64,000 nucleotides of DNA from Calothrix sp. PCC 7507 (GCF_000316575.1 NC_019682.1:6063501-6127500), one strand, 5' to 3'; shown: positions 54,609 to 64,000, counted from the stretch's first letter. Program-made: numbers and translations. Notes: generated by a model not told the origin, from the sequence alone.

Positions 54609-56240
54609 ATGGCTAAGAAATTGGCTCTGCTGATCGGAGTGAGTCAGTACGAAACTGGCTTACCACCAATTCCTACTGCTATTAAAGATGTAGCTGCTAT
54701 GCAGCGAGTTTTACAAAATCCTGATTTGGGTGGCTTTGAAGTCAAAACTATAGAAAATCCTGATTTAATCACAATGCAAATAGCCATTGAAGAGCTATTT
54801 AAAAATTGTGAAAAGAACGACGTGACTCTTTTATTTTTCTCTGGTCACGGGATTACAGATGATGCCAATAGGCTTTATCTGACAACTTGCAACACTCGCA
54901 TAGATGCTTTTTATTCCACAGCAGTCTCAGCAAGTAACGTGAAAAACATTATGCAGAAAAGCCCTTCTAAATGGCAAGTGGTGATTCTCGATTGTTGTTA
55001 CAGTGGCGCTTTCGGTTTGGATTGGGAGCCAAAGCCTACAAGTGGGGGGTGCGCGCTGCTGGCATCTTCCACTGCTGTCAGGCTATCTTTTGAAGCAGAA
55101 GAATCAGGCATTTACACTCGATATATAGTAGAGGGGATTGAGACTGGTGCCGCAGATTTGAACAAAGACGGTTTCATTTCTGTTGATGAGTTGAATGATT
55201 ATGTACAAGGGAAAGTGCAAGCAGAAAAACCGGAAATGAAGCCAGAAATGCACCCGGTTAAGGCAGGTCACAAGATTCAAATTGCTAAAACTGTTAAAGC
55301 TTCAACTACTCACAAAAGCCCTCAAGTTTCCACCAGTCAAGTGCAGAGATGGACATGTATCTACACGCTTACTGACCATAGCGATAAAGTCAACTGTGTG
55401 GCTATCAGTCCTGATGGTCAAACCCTTGTCAGTGGGAGTGCTGATCAAACCATCAAAATTTGGAGTTTGACAACAGGAAAACATATCCATACTTTTGAGG
55501 GACATGCAGATACAGTCAACTGTGTAGCTATCAGTCCTGATGGTCAAACCCTAGCTAGTGGTAGTGCTGATAAAACTATTAAGATTTGGAATTTAAATAC
55601 AAAAAGACACGTCCGCAACCTTGGTGGTTGGTTCTCTCCACACTTAGATTCGATATGTTCTCTGGCTATTACTCCAGATGGTCAGACTTTGATCAGTGGC
55701 AGTCAAGACCATACAATTAAGCTGTGGAATCTGGCGACGGGAAAACAAACAAATCACCTCACACAAAATTCATGGGGAGTTTATTCCCTAGCGATTACCT
55801 CAGATGGTCAGGCGATCGCTAGCGACACTTTCGAGCATACGATCAAGTTATGTAGTTTAGCCAGCGAGCAGATTTGGCAAGATTTTACTGGACATACAGA
55901 TTGGATTTGGGCGATCGCTATCAGTCCCAATGGTAAAATTCTCGCTAGTGGGAGCCAAGATTGCACAGTCAAATTGTGGAACTTAGAAACTGGCAAGCTG
56001 CTGCACAATCTCACCGAACATCCTTCTCCAGTACATTCAGTTAGTTTCAAATCTGATAGTCAAGTTCTCGCTAGCGGCAGTTATGATCAGACGATTAAGC
56101 TCTGGAATGTGGAAACTGGGAAACTGATCTGCACCTTAACAGGGCATCAAAATGGTGTAAATTCCGTTTCTTGGAGTCCAGATGGACAGATTCTCGTTAG
56201 CGGTAGTGATGACAAAACCATTAACATCTGGCGAGCATAA
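54609..56240 (+). CDS. Caspase (peptidase C14) and WD40 repeat protein
   Basis: About 543 residues from the ATG at 54609 (MAKKLALLIGVSQYETGLPP), with AAGGAAAC upstream; a TTG at 54594 is less likely. Residues 1-220 form a caspase-like domain with the His (FFSGHG near 82) and Cys (ILDCCYSGAFG near 127) dyad. Residues about 245-543 contain seven WD40 repeats, probably one closed propeller; repeats 1, 2, 3, 5, 6 and 7 are regular and repeat 4 is degenerate (TIKLCSLASEQIW). It pairs with the EACC1-like gene, as in NTP-dependent conflict systems, although no STAND NTPase is seen. Confidence 0.92.
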   Translation: MAKKLALLIGVSQYETGLPPIPTAIKDVAAMQRVLQNPDLGGFEVKTIENPDLITMQIAIEELFKNCEKNDVTLLFFSGHGITDDANRLYLTTCNTRIDAFYSTAVSASNVKNIMQKSPSKWQVVILDCCYSGAFGLDWEPKPTSGGCALLASSTAVRLSFEAEESGIYTRYIVEGIETGAADLNKDGFISVDELNDYVQGKVQAEKPEMKPEMHPVKAGHKIQIAKTVKASTTHKSPQVSTSQVQRWTCIYTLTDHSDKVNCVAISPDGQTLVSGSADQTIKIWSLTTGKHIHTFEGHADTVNCVAISPDGQTLASGSADKTIKIWNLNTKRHVRNLGGWFSPHLDSICSLAITPDGQTLISGSQDHTIKLWNLATGKQTNHLTQNSWGVYSLAITSDGQAIASDTFEHTIKLCSLASEQIWQDFTGHTDWIWAIAISPNGKILASGSQDCTVKLWNLETGKLLHNLTEHPSPVHSVSFKSDSQVLASGSYDQTIKLWNVETGKLICTLTGHQNGVNSVSWSPDGQILVSGSDDKTINIWRA

Positions 56241-56300
56241 TTAAGCTCAGAGTGGCTCGCGGCTCGGCCGCACCAGACTGCTAAACTATAGACAACAGGC

Positions 56301-57080
56301 ATGGGAAGAATCAGGATGATTAATCAAGCCTCAAAAGCGATCGCTCCACTCCTGCCAGATGACTCTATTCCTTTTCCTCCTGACGATTTATGGAGCGATG
56401 AACCGCCTTTGGAAAGTGATCTGCACCGCGACCAAATCGACCTGTTGATTCGCCTGATTCGTTGGTTGTTTCGATCTGGTAGTTCTACAGGAAGAACCGA
56501 TGTCTATGTGGCTGGCAATTTGACAGTTCACTACAGCCCCAATCAAAAGAAATCGGAGTTTTTCCGAGGTCCGGATGTCTTTGTGGTGCTGGGAACCGAT
56601 AATCATCCTCGTCGCAGTTGGACGGTATGGCATGAGGGCGGCAAATATCCCAATGTAATTGTGGAATTACTCTCAGACTCGACCGCAGTAGTTGATCGCG
56701 GTGAAAAAAAAGCACTGTATCAATCGGTGTGGCGTGTGCCCGAATATTTCTGGTTTGACCCAATGACTTTGGAGTTTCAAGGATTTTCCTTGCTGCAAGG
56801 TGAATATCAGCCAATTCAACCACATCCTCAAGGTTGGCTTTGGAGCCATGAATTAGGCTGCTATTTGGGAATTAGCGATCGCGTCTTGCGCCTATTCTCG
56901 AACAATGGGCAACTGCTACCCTTGCCGGAAGAAGAAGCACAGCAGCGAGCAGAACAGGCAGAACAGCGAGCAGAACAAGCAGAACAAGCTCTGCAACAAG
57001 AACGCGAACAGCGACAACAACTGCTAGCTAAATTGCAGACCCTTTCTCCAGAGCAACGGCGATCGCTGGGAATTGATTAA
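56301..57080 (+). CDS. Uma2 family endonuclease with C-terminal coiled coil
   Basis: A 259-residue Uma2/DUF820 protein. Seen: GRTDVYVAGNLTVHY, EFFRGPDVFVVLGTD with the active-site D, YPNVIVELLSDSTAVVDRGE with the E-x-x region, and YFWFDPMTLEFQGF. The last 55 residues are a coiled coil with repeated AEQAEQR heptad-like units, made of tandem 12-18-base repeats in the DNA (56940-57000). ATG at 56301 is used; an ATG at 56316 is an alternative. It shares little with the other Uma2 protein at 26404-27171. Confidence 0.88.
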   Translation: MGRIRMINQASKAIAPLLPDDSIPFPPDDLWSDEPPLESDLHRDQIDLLIRLIRWLFRSGSSTGRTDVYVAGNLTVHYSPNQKKSEFFRGPDVFVVLGTDNHPRRSWTVWHEGGKYPNVIVELLSDSTAVVDRGEKKALYQSVWRVPEYFWFDPMTLEFQGFSLLQGEYQPIQPHPQGWLWSHELGCYLGISDRVLRLFSNNGQLLPLPEEEAQQRAEQAEQRAEQAEQALQQEREQRQQLLAKLQTLSPEQRRSLGID

Positions 57081-57133
57081 AATTAGCAGAAATGATTAAC
57101 TGAACTGTATTGGGTGATGGAGTAACAACCGTA

Positions 57134-58951
57134 TTAGCCTGTAGAAATAGTCTCAAGCATCTCTTCAGAGCTAAGTTTTTGCTTCAAAGCTTGAAGTCGC
57201 TGACGAGCTTGATGCAAAATTGATAATGCTGTTTGCAACGCTTCATGAGTTGCAGTAATTGTTTGCGCTTCTTGAGTGCATACTTTTTGTGCTTGCTGCA
57301 TTGCTGAAAGTGAAGTTTCAATATCTTGACGATAATTAATTTCAATTTGCTGGGCAATTTTCACAGCAATATTATGATAAATTAACCGAATTTCTTGGAT
57401 AATAGCTACTTTAAAATTTGGCCAAGCTATTTGGAGTTTCTGTTGGTAATTAGTACTCTGCCTCGATGAACCTAAATCTTGCATTTGCTTAATAATTAAG
57501 TCAGCAATAAACGTAGATATATCGCACTCTGATAAAATTTCAAAAATATCGCTATCTATCCAAGAATACTCATGAGCAGTTAAATTTTTAGCGTCGATAT
57601 TATCTACAACTTCACTAACATTGGTTAAGATTTGAAAATCTGTAGAAATTATTTTCTGGGCTTGCTGGGAAATTTCTAAAATAGCATTTTTATGAACGTT
57701 TAAACACTTACTAATAGCTTCTCTGAGGGAGTTTGTCAAAAAGAACTGAAAATGACGTTTAATCACATCTATTGGTTCTTTCTGAATTTTAGCAATAGCT
57801 TCATTTTCTAGGCGTTCCATAAACTGATTCATCCACTCACAAGTTTGTTCACCAATTTGATTAATTTCATCTTTCATTACCTTGATATGTTGTGCAGTTT
57901 TGCTAAATAATTCTGAACTCGGATCTTCGCATTGATTAATAACTAGATTTAAACGTTCTTGATCTACTTGCATAGCATTATTTAGCAGCAACAAACTATC
58001 CTCAAACTCCTGAAATACTTGCTCTGTATGGTCACTAGCTCGGTCAAGTTGAATCAAATCGCGCTGTAGATGGATAGCTTGTTCTAAAGATGTGCGAAAT
58101 TCATTAAAGGATGTTTCTAATCTTACCTTTGCATCAAGATTGGGTCTAGATAATGACTGGAGACGACAAAACTCATCAAAAGCACTGATACTAAAAAGTT
58201 GGGGATTAGGGAATAGACGACTAATCTTTTGATAATTACTATTGAATAATCTAACTGCTTCTTGTTCTGTGCGGATATTATCCATCATATTCAGCACAAA
58301 AAAGACTTTAGGAAAATCTTGGGGAATCACGGACATTTGCAGAAATGCTAGCTCATTTTCTGCAAACGGTGCTAGAGCCGACACTACAAATATGACTGCA
58401 TCAGCTTGTAAAAGATAAGTGTGAACCTGGCGATCAAAACGCTTCAAAATATCCCCAGTTCCAGGAGTATCCACAAGACGTATCCCTCGCAACCATTCAT
58501 GAGGGGTTTCAATTCGCAAATGACTAACTGGCTGAGGTGAATTTGCTAAAACTAGCTCAAGTTCCTCTGATTTTAACTCCTCTTTTTCTAACTGAAATTG
58601 TCCACCATCAGTCAAACAAACACTAATTTTTGCTTCTGAACCATATTGGATATGATTAATTGTGACTGTTTCTGGTGTCACATCTGTGGTGACAACAGAT
58701 TCTCCTAATAAGGCGTTGATGAGTGTTGATTTTCCCCGCTTGAAGTCACCGATGATCACGAGAACAAAATCTGCATCTAAACGAGTTCGTATCTGGTTGA
58801 TTTGAGTTTGTATTTGTCTGATTAATCTTTTACCTAAAGCATGTTGAAATTTTTCCAAGCGTAATTCTTCTGAGAAATTATCGAGAATTTCTAGAAACTC
58901 TTGACGTAAATAGGTAAAGTCATAACTGAAATATCTATTTGATGATTCCAT
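57134..58951 (-). CDS. Dynamin-like GTPase (605 residues)
   Basis: A large GTPase of the dynamin superfamily. GTPase motifs: P-loop GDFKRGKST at 68-76, switch I TPETVTINH, switch II RLVDTPGTGDI, and a NMMD segment as the G4-like motif. The remainder (about 300-605) is helical with long coiled-coil stretches, as in bacterial dynamin-like proteins, but without a strongly hydrophobic paddle. It begins 2 bases after the M48 protease gene ends, so the two are translationally coupled. Membrane remodelling or defence are possible roles (family knowledge; no direct evidence). Confidence 0.92.
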   Translation of the reverse strand: MESSNRYFSYDFTYLRQEFLEILDNFSEELRLEKFQHALGKRLIRQIQTQINQIRTRLDADFVLVIIGDFKRGKSTLINALLGESVVTTDVTPETVTINHIQYGSEAKISVCLTDGGQFQLEKEELKSEELELVLANSPQPVSHLRIETPHEWLRGIRLVDTPGTGDILKRFDRQVHTYLLQADAVIFVVSALAPFAENELAFLQMSVIPQDFPKVFFVLNMMDNIRTEQEAVRLFNSNYQKISRLFPNPQLFSISAFDEFCRLQSLSRPNLDAKVRLETSFNEFRTSLEQAIHLQRDLIQLDRASDHTEQVFQEFEDSLLLLNNAMQVDQERLNLVINQCEDPSSELFSKTAQHIKVMKDEINQIGEQTCEWMNQFMERLENEAIAKIQKEPIDVIKRHFQFFLTNSLREAISKCLNVHKNAILEISQQAQKIISTDFQILTNVSEVVDNIDAKNLTAHEYSWIDSDIFEILSECDISTFIADLIIKQMQDLGSSRQSTNYQQKLQIAWPNFKVAIIQEIRLIYHNIAVKIAQQIEINYRQDIETSLSAMQQAQKVCTQEAQTITATHEALQTALSILHQARQRLQALKQKLSSEEMLETISTG

Positions 58952-58953
58952 AG

Positions 58954-59922
58954 TTAGTATCCTTTAGGCATTACACGCATAACTTGTTCGCATAAATTAT
59001 CAGTTTCTTGTTTGCTGCGCGCATCTGGTGTTTTTGCTTCTGGACGCCAAGAATGGAAAATATCACAGTTAGCAAACAAGTGGAGCGCGTCAATACGTTT
59101 AGGAATCAGGGGATGAGTTTTCAAAAGTTCTATTAATCTGATGGGAGCCGATAAATTTTTACTCATTTGTTGGCGGTATGCTTCAATGTTAATATTCTGT
59201 AAGGCAGTTCCCCCACCAGTTACCAGTTTGATGAATGCTGATTCTGCTGCCTTCACATCGCCACAGCAAATTAATCCGGCGCGATCGCACGTAATTTCTG
59301 CATATCGACTCCAGCGTTTAAAAAATATTGTCAGTCCACCTTGAATAAACATTTCTAATAATCCATGAGTGGGAACTGCTTGTAAAATTTCTTCCGCTAG
59401 TTTATTCGTCATAATTTCACTCACAGTGTTATAAACACCGTGTAAGTTGTGAATATGTCCACATTCATGGCCAATGACGAATTTGAGTTCTTCTAAAGTA
59501 AAAGATTCGACTATTTCACTAGAGAGGACAATAATTGGGGCGACATCATCCATAGCAAAAGTGTAAGCATCAGCATCAGAACTATGCTGAATAAAAATCT
59601 GTGGGACACCAATACCCAACCGCTGGGCGCAATCTTCACCAAGCGCATAGATAGTAGGGTATTGCTGCGGCCCCACAGCAATACTTTCTAGCGTGTGTAA
59701 TTGCTGCATAATCGGCACAGCCCAACTAACCAAAGCCTTAGCTATGGCTCTAGCTGGCCCCATTGCTATGAGTTGCTCGCGCAGTTTTTGATCTAAAGAA
59801 AAGCTATAGTCAGGAACACCACGTATGATATGACGATTTAATTGGCGATCGCGTACTTCTAAATAATGACTAAAATTCAGGTCAATAGTGGCTGTGGGAT
59901 TGGTAACTGATGGATTTTGCAT
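58954..59922 (-). CDS. M48 family zinc metalloprotease
   Basis: A 322-residue Ste24/HtpX-type (M48) peptidase. The zinc site H152-E-C-G-H156 (FVIGHECGHIHNLHG) is intact and a downstream acidic ligand occurs in AEITCDRAG. There is little sign of the N-terminal membrane helices common in HtpX; one amphipathic stretch near MFIQGGLTIFFKRW could contact membrane. It lies between two dynamin-like genes on the same strand and is coupled to the downstream one by a 2-base gap. Confidence 0.9.
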   Translation of the reverse strand: MQNPSVTNPTATIDLNFSHYLEVRDRQLNRHIIRGVPDYSFSLDQKLREQLIAMGPARAIAKALVSWAVPIMQQLHTLESIAVGPQQYPTIYALGEDCAQRLGIGVPQIFIQHSSDADAYTFAMDDVAPIIVLSSEIVESFTLEELKFVIGHECGHIHNLHGVYNTVSEIMTNKLAEEILQAVPTHGLLEMFIQGGLTIFFKRWSRYAEITCDRAGLICCGDVKAAESAFIKLVTGGGTALQNINIEAYRQQMSKNLSAPIRLIELLKTHPLIPKRIDALHLFANCDIFHSWRPEAKTPDARSKQETDNLCEQVMRVMPKGY

Positions 59923-60113
59923 AGTTCATACCTGGACTATGAAATTTATAATTAGGAGATTTCCAGAAAAATTGTGCGTAGGGGCATACCGCTTTTAGCG
60001 TTCCCGCAGGGTACGGTTGTTTTCCCTCTAATTGGTCAGATTTTCTTGAGAACATGTTTGTGCGTAACTGTGAGAAATCGTCTCATCCCTCACAGTTTCA
60101 GTGATGTAAACTC

Positions 60114-62156
60114 TTAAACACTCATGATTTCCACAAGTTCTTTCGAGCGTCTCTGTGCGCTACCCAGAATTTTCTCTGTTTCTGCACGCATCTCATCCAA
60201 TTCCTTACTTTCGGCTTCAGTGAGAGCCTCATTTCGTTGGCGTTTACGGTTCAATTCAGTGAGAGTATTTTGGGTATTATCCAGCAACGCCTCAACCTCT
60301 TCACTTAGTGTTTTTTTCAATTGGTTGAAACTTGCAGAAATTTGCTCCTCAACCTTTTGGTTGATGGGATTAGATTTCAGGTTTTTTTCAATTTCTTTCA
60401 GTATTGCTTCCTTATAATTTTCCCTAAAAGCTTCTACTTGCTCACCACCAAACACTGCTCTAGTCAGCCAACCACCTGTGAACACAGATACAACACTAGC
60501 AGCAATCACAACCGGCCAAGTAATAGGAAGTCCAATTAAACCAACTAATAAACCAGCACCAAACAATGTCCCAACGCTACCAGCTGCGCCAACTAATGCA
60601 CCACCAACGCCGGCTGTCTTAAAACCTGACCAGATACCACCAAATCCTGTAAACACCGCCAAAGCTGCGGCGATCGCTTCTCCACCTGAGCTTCTTCTGC
60701 GGCTAGCATCAGCTTCAACATCCACAAATTGCATTTCGATACGACTTAAGACTGTAACTACAGAGTTAGCAAAATCTTTTAATCGGTCTATTTCTTGTGT
60801 CAATCCCTGTTGAATTTCCGTTTGCACTTTATCTGCTAGCTTTTGTCCAGCGCTTTGCAAGCTACTAGAAACTTTATCACCCAGTTTTTTAGCCAGAGTC
60901 TTCTTATTACTTACTTCTTTGGGGGTGATAGTGGTTGAATCAATAACTTGTTTTGCTGTTTGTTTTAACTCTTCTTCTAGCTTATTTAGCAGAGGTCTGA
61001 CGTTGTACCTAACATTTTCAGCCGCCCGATCAATAAGCTCCATTTCCTCTTTTTTTCTCTGGCGCAACTCAGCAATTTCTTGAATAGAAGTTTCGTAGGT
61101 TTTCTCAAAATCCTCTAGCTTCATTTTCAGAGCATTCTCTTGAATATTAATTGTTGATAATATTTCTCCAGATGAAGCGATCGCCCGATTCAGAGGTACT
61201 TGCAATTCAATCGCACCCCGTTCTTTAACCAAAAACTCTTCTAAAGCTTTTTCAAATTCTACAAACCGACTTTTAGCCAGCAATTCGTCATCATGGTTAT
61301 TTTTGGCTTCTAAAGCTTGATAAGCCGAAAGCCCAAAAACCTTTGGTTTTCCAATCTTTTTACGATAGACTTCATATTCTGCCGAATCTTCACCCCACTG
61401 TTGTGCTGCTCGTTCTAACACATACTCTTCTATCCGTCTTTGCACCCCAGCAACAACTTTTTCAGCATCCCCAGGTCGATTACAACGGTCAATTCCTGTA
61501 ACTACAAAAATGACTCGACCTAAGTCATTAGTTAATAATTTATTCTCTAAAAAATCTCTTTCTACTTCCGATACAGGTGATTGTGCCATAATTACCAAAA
61601 TAGCAGCATCAACTTTTGGTAAAACTGAAAGAGTCACACCAGTCATACTAGGGTCATCGTTTAATCCTGGAGTGTCGATGATATCGACATTGTTTTTGCA
61701 ATAATTAGCCGGGTAATAAACAACAGCTTCTTTCACATTCGCCGCCGTTGCTTCAGATTCTGGTGTTAACTTCGTGACATATTCACTAAGTTTTTCAATC
61801 TCCACTTTCTCTTTACGACCATCTTTAAATTCCACTTCTACATAGGAATTCAAACTATAAGTAACCCGATTGAGAGTAGCAGAACAAGGTTCAATATCTG
61901 AGGGCAAAATTTCTTGACCTAACAAGGCATTAATAAATGTACTCTTACCACGCTTAAATTCTCCAACAACTGCAACCCAAAAAGTTTTATTCTCAATCTT
62001 TTCCAAAACATCATCAATTGATGCCAGTGATTTTTGAATATTCAATTTTTCAGAAAAAGAGCGAAGTCTTTTCAAATCAAGCACTAAGTTATTAGCTAAC
62101 TTGTTGTAATCCGTGAGTGAGACAAGCGGTGGATTTTGGATATTTTCAGCTTCCAT
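60114..62156 (-). CDS. Dynamin-like GTPase with hydrophobic paddle (680 residues)
   Basis: I chose the ATG at 62156 (MEAENIQNPPLVSL) because AAGGAG lies 5 bases upstream; a GTG at 62162 overlaps that site. GTPase motifs: P-loop GEFKRGKSTF, switch II VDIIDTPGLNDD, G4 TGIDRC. The stalk is coiled-coil (residues about 335-490 and 600-680). Residues about 495-570 are strongly hydrophobic (GGALVGAAGSVGTLFGAGLL, then GLIGLPITWPVVIAASVV), matching the membrane-inserting paddle of bacterial dynamin-like proteins such as BDLP of Nostoc punctiforme. It is followed by the M48 and second dynamin genes. Confidence 0.94.
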   Translation of the reverse strand: MEAENIQNPPLVSLTDYNKLANNLVLDLKRLRSFSEKLNIQKSLASIDDVLEKIENKTFWVAVVGEFKRGKSTFINALLGQEILPSDIEPCSATLNRVTYSLNSYVEVEFKDGRKEKVEIEKLSEYVTKLTPESEATAANVKEAVVYYPANYCKNNVDIIDTPGLNDDPSMTGVTLSVLPKVDAAILVIMAQSPVSEVERDFLENKLLTNDLGRVIFVVTGIDRCNRPGDAEKVVAGVQRRIEEYVLERAAQQWGEDSAEYEVYRKKIGKPKVFGLSAYQALEAKNNHDDELLAKSRFVEFEKALEEFLVKERGAIELQVPLNRAIASSGEILSTINIQENALKMKLEDFEKTYETSIQEIAELRQRKKEEMELIDRAAENVRYNVRPLLNKLEEELKQTAKQVIDSTTITPKEVSNKKTLAKKLGDKVSSSLQSAGQKLADKVQTEIQQGLTQEIDRLKDFANSVVTVLSRIEMQFVDVEADASRRRSSGGEAIAAALAVFTGFGGIWSGFKTAGVGGALVGAAGSVGTLFGAGLLVGLIGLPITWPVVIAASVVSVFTGGWLTRAVFGGEQVEAFRENYKEAILKEIEKNLKSNPINQKVEEQISASFNQLKKTLSEEVEALLDNTQNTLTELNRKRQRNEALTEAESKELDEMRAETEKILGSAQRRSKELVEIMSV

Positions 62157-62162
62157 TGTCAC

Positions 62163-62544
62163 TCCTTATCTAGGTAATGTACTTACAAAACTTTCTAGTC
62201 AAACATCAGACTTTTTAGTCTTAGATATACCTTTTGAACAAGTTTGTTGATGATCAAGATTTGTTAAAGTTAACTTAACCAATTTTTTAACTTGTACAAA
62301 TGGACTTGTTGTGTTTTGCGATGAATTCTATATGCTAGTTACTTTTGCAAGCAACCCAAACACTGATACATCTTGCAATTTAAGCATTTCGGATAAAAGT
62401 GGAAATTATTGTCATGAATCCTTGATAAATTGGCGAATTTCTCAGTCTTCTAAGGCTTACTGCGTTGTTTTAATCTTTTTTCCATAGCACTCCTAAATCA
62501 TGAAAGTGCTTACTACGAACTTCATGTTTACAAAAATTTATATT
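62163..62544. other. Intergenic region between two dynamin genes, 382 bases
   Basis: No gene, repeat or RNA fold was recognised. The stretch is AT-rich. The GTPase gene starting at 62156 probably has its own promoter here. Confidence 0.5.
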
Positions 62545-64000
62545 TTAAGATAACGGCGTGCCACATTTAATGCAAAATCTACAATTTAGTGCATTTCCAT
62601 GACTACAATTTGAACAAATTTTTGTTCCTAAATCATTCTCTTGAGCTATTTGCATAGTTGCGTAAATCTGCTCAGTTACAACCCAAGCATGATGAAGGAT
62701 ATTTTGTGTCTCAGATTGCATTGCATTGAGTGTTTGCTGTTCAGTTTCTGCTAAGGCTTGTTGTTTTCCTTGCAATTTAGCGAGTGTATTTTGAGTTTCT
62801 TCAATCCAGGAGCTAATTTCTTGGTCTATTTTATTTTTGAGTTTTGCTACAGTTTTACAAGCAGCGTAAACATAGTCATTAACTATTTGATTTGGATTGT
62901 GCGACTGCAATTGCTTTTCAATCTCTACAAACACCTTAGATTTATAATTAGGTTTAAAATTTTTCATTTTTTGGGAATTACCAATCCCCACACCAACTGC
63001 TGCACCTATAGGTATTCCCCAAGGGCCAAATAAAGCACCAGCTACCCCACCAGCAATGGTGTATATTCCATTCGCTTCAATTTTTAATAGAAATGCTTCT
63101 AAATTGCTAGGAAATAAACCTGATAAATTACCAAGCTGTTCTTGATTAAACTCGTGCAAAGCTTGATTTAAAGAGTTATTTATTGTTCCTGAATTACCTA
63201 TAACTACTACATTGCTGTCAAATTGATTTAAATGCATATCGACAGTCTGTATGATTTCTGATGTTATTTCTATTAAAGTACTTGCTTGCTGTGCTGCTGT
63301 TGATAATTCTTGATAAGTTACAGCCTGAATTTGTTGGGCAATATTTTGGCTAGCCTGTTGTAGAGCATTGTCTACTTGAGTAGCAAATTGCTTGAGCAGA
63401 GTGTTTATATCTTGAGAAGAATTTATATTTGTTGCTTCAATACTTTTTTCAGCCGCTTGTTTTAATTTATTTTCTAATTGATTGATTAGCAGGGATGCTT
63501 GGGATTTGATATTATTCTCAATTGTGTCAAAATGTGATTTTTTTTGAGATTTAACTTTTTGAAAGTTAGTAATTAAATTATGAATCTTATTATATTTATC
63601 TGTAAAATTTTCTTGTTGGAGTAAACTGTATTTTTGTTGATTGTTAATTGTGTTAATGACTTCTGTAGCGACGGCAATGACTTGATTTGCTGCTACTTGT
63701 AAAAAAATTCCTCCTCGCTCTTGGGCAACAATTTGCTGTAATGCAGATTCAAATTCTGGAAACTGACTCTGTTCAATAAGTGTCTTATTATTGTTGAGTT
63801 TGCCTGACAATGCTTGATAGGCAGAAACACCAAAAGCCTTAAAGTTTCCAATTTTTCTGAGATAGAATTTATATTCACTAGAATCTTCGGAAAATTGTTG
63901 TTTAGCCCAATCTTCAACAAAGTCTTTAATGCGCTTTTCAACTTTTTTTACTACCTTATCAGCATCTTGGGGTCGATGGAAATGATCGATACCATTTACG
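62545..64000 (-). CDS. Dynamin-like GTPase with C-terminal zinc-ribbon, partial (runs off right edge)
   Basis: The frame continues from 62545 to the right edge; the visible part is about the last 485 residues, so the P-loop lies outside the window. Reading from the edge gives VNGIDHFHRPQDADKVVKKV, aligning with VTGIDRCNRPGDAEKVVAGV of the neighbour at 60114-62156, and then FGVSAYQALSGKLN. The stalk is coiled-coil; a short hydrophobic paddle (YTIAGGVAGALFGPWGIPIG) is present. The tail is a zinc-ribbon with two CxxC pairs (CSNCSHGNALNCRFCIKCG). The ribbon sets it apart from the neighbour. A start at 63810 (TTG) would cut the gene artificially. Confidence 0.88.
   Translation of the reverse strand, partial: VNGIDHFHRPQDADKVVKKVEKRIKDFVEDWAKQQFSEDSSEYKFYLRKIGNFKAFGVSAYQALSGKLNNNKTLIEQSQFPEFESALQQIVAQERGGIFLQVAANQVIAVATEVINTINNQQKYSLLQQENFTDKYNKIHNLITNFQKVKSQKKSHFDTIENNIKSQASLLINQLENKLKQAAEKSIEATNINSSQDINTLLKQFATQVDNALQQASQNIAQQIQAVTYQELSTAAQQASTLIEITSEIIQTVDMHLNQFDSNVVVIGNSGTINNSLNQALHEFNQEQLGNLSGLFPSNLEAFLLKIEANGIYTIAGGVAGALFGPWGIPIGAAVGVGIGNSQKMKNFKPNYKSKVFVEIEKQLQSHNPNQIVNDYVYAACKTVAKLKNKIDQEISSWIEETQNTLAKLQGKQQALAETEQQTLNAMQSETQNILHHAWVVTEQIYATMQIAQENDLGTKICSNCSHGNALNCRFCIKCGTPLS

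Noticed and set aside
60321-60813. Plus-strand frames antisense to the dynamin gene
   Set aside because: Low-complexity shadows of the hydrophobic paddle and stalk; the minus-strand gene is unambiguous.

Overview
The window comes from a filamentous, heterocyst-forming cyanobacterium of the Nostocales (Nostoc/Anabaena/Calothrix-like). The signs are many HIP1 octamers (GCGATCGC), xisH/xisI, a PII protein with the cyanobacterial RYRGSEY T-loop, and above all hetF preceded by an array of NsiR1-type small RNAs with TCCGGA (DIF) promoter motifs. No organism-level identification was possible beyond this.

Left part (1-17264). A pseudaminic-acid-type nonulosonate glycosylation locus lies almost entirely on the minus strand: pseB-pseC-cytidylyltransferase-methylase-hisH2-hisF2-N-acetyl-sugar amidotransferase-PhyH-methyltransferase-pseG-PhyH-pseH-pseI, then a 1361-residue GT2/SPINDLY (GT41-like) glycosyltransferase. 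PseB, C, H, G and I supply the path from UDP-GlcNAc to pseudaminate. The SpsF-like protein probably activates it with CMP. HisH/HisF/amidotransferase should add an amidine, and two methyltransferases plus two Fe/2-oxoglutarate-type dioxygenases look like extra tailoring. The tail of another SPINDLY-type transferase, a MITE-like repeat and xisH/xisI lie at the left edge.

Middle (17.3-50 kb). Mostly dispersed housekeeping and signalling genes: a PP2C phosphatase plus FHA-Ser/Thr kinase pair, a PAS histidine kinase, an RsuA/RluE pseudouridine synthase, a TPP riboswitch with thiC, thiD, pyrE, queC, rdgB, glnB, a phosphohexomutase, a DedA protein, a CNNM/CBS membrane protein, a subtilase with a membrane-embedded C-terminus, a ParM-like actin with a ParR-like partner, and a hybrid histidine kinase with an intact ethylene-binding domain. 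Spaces between them hold several families of short dispersed repeats.

Right part (50-64 kb). Three minus-strand NsiR1-type sRNA genes and one decayed copy occupy the hetF leader. HetF (CHAT protease-like) is followed by an EACC1-like protein with a caspase-WD40 protein (a conflict-system pair), a Uma2 nuclease, and a run of three dynamin-like GTPases with an M48 metalloprotease. The last dynamin gene runs off the right edge.
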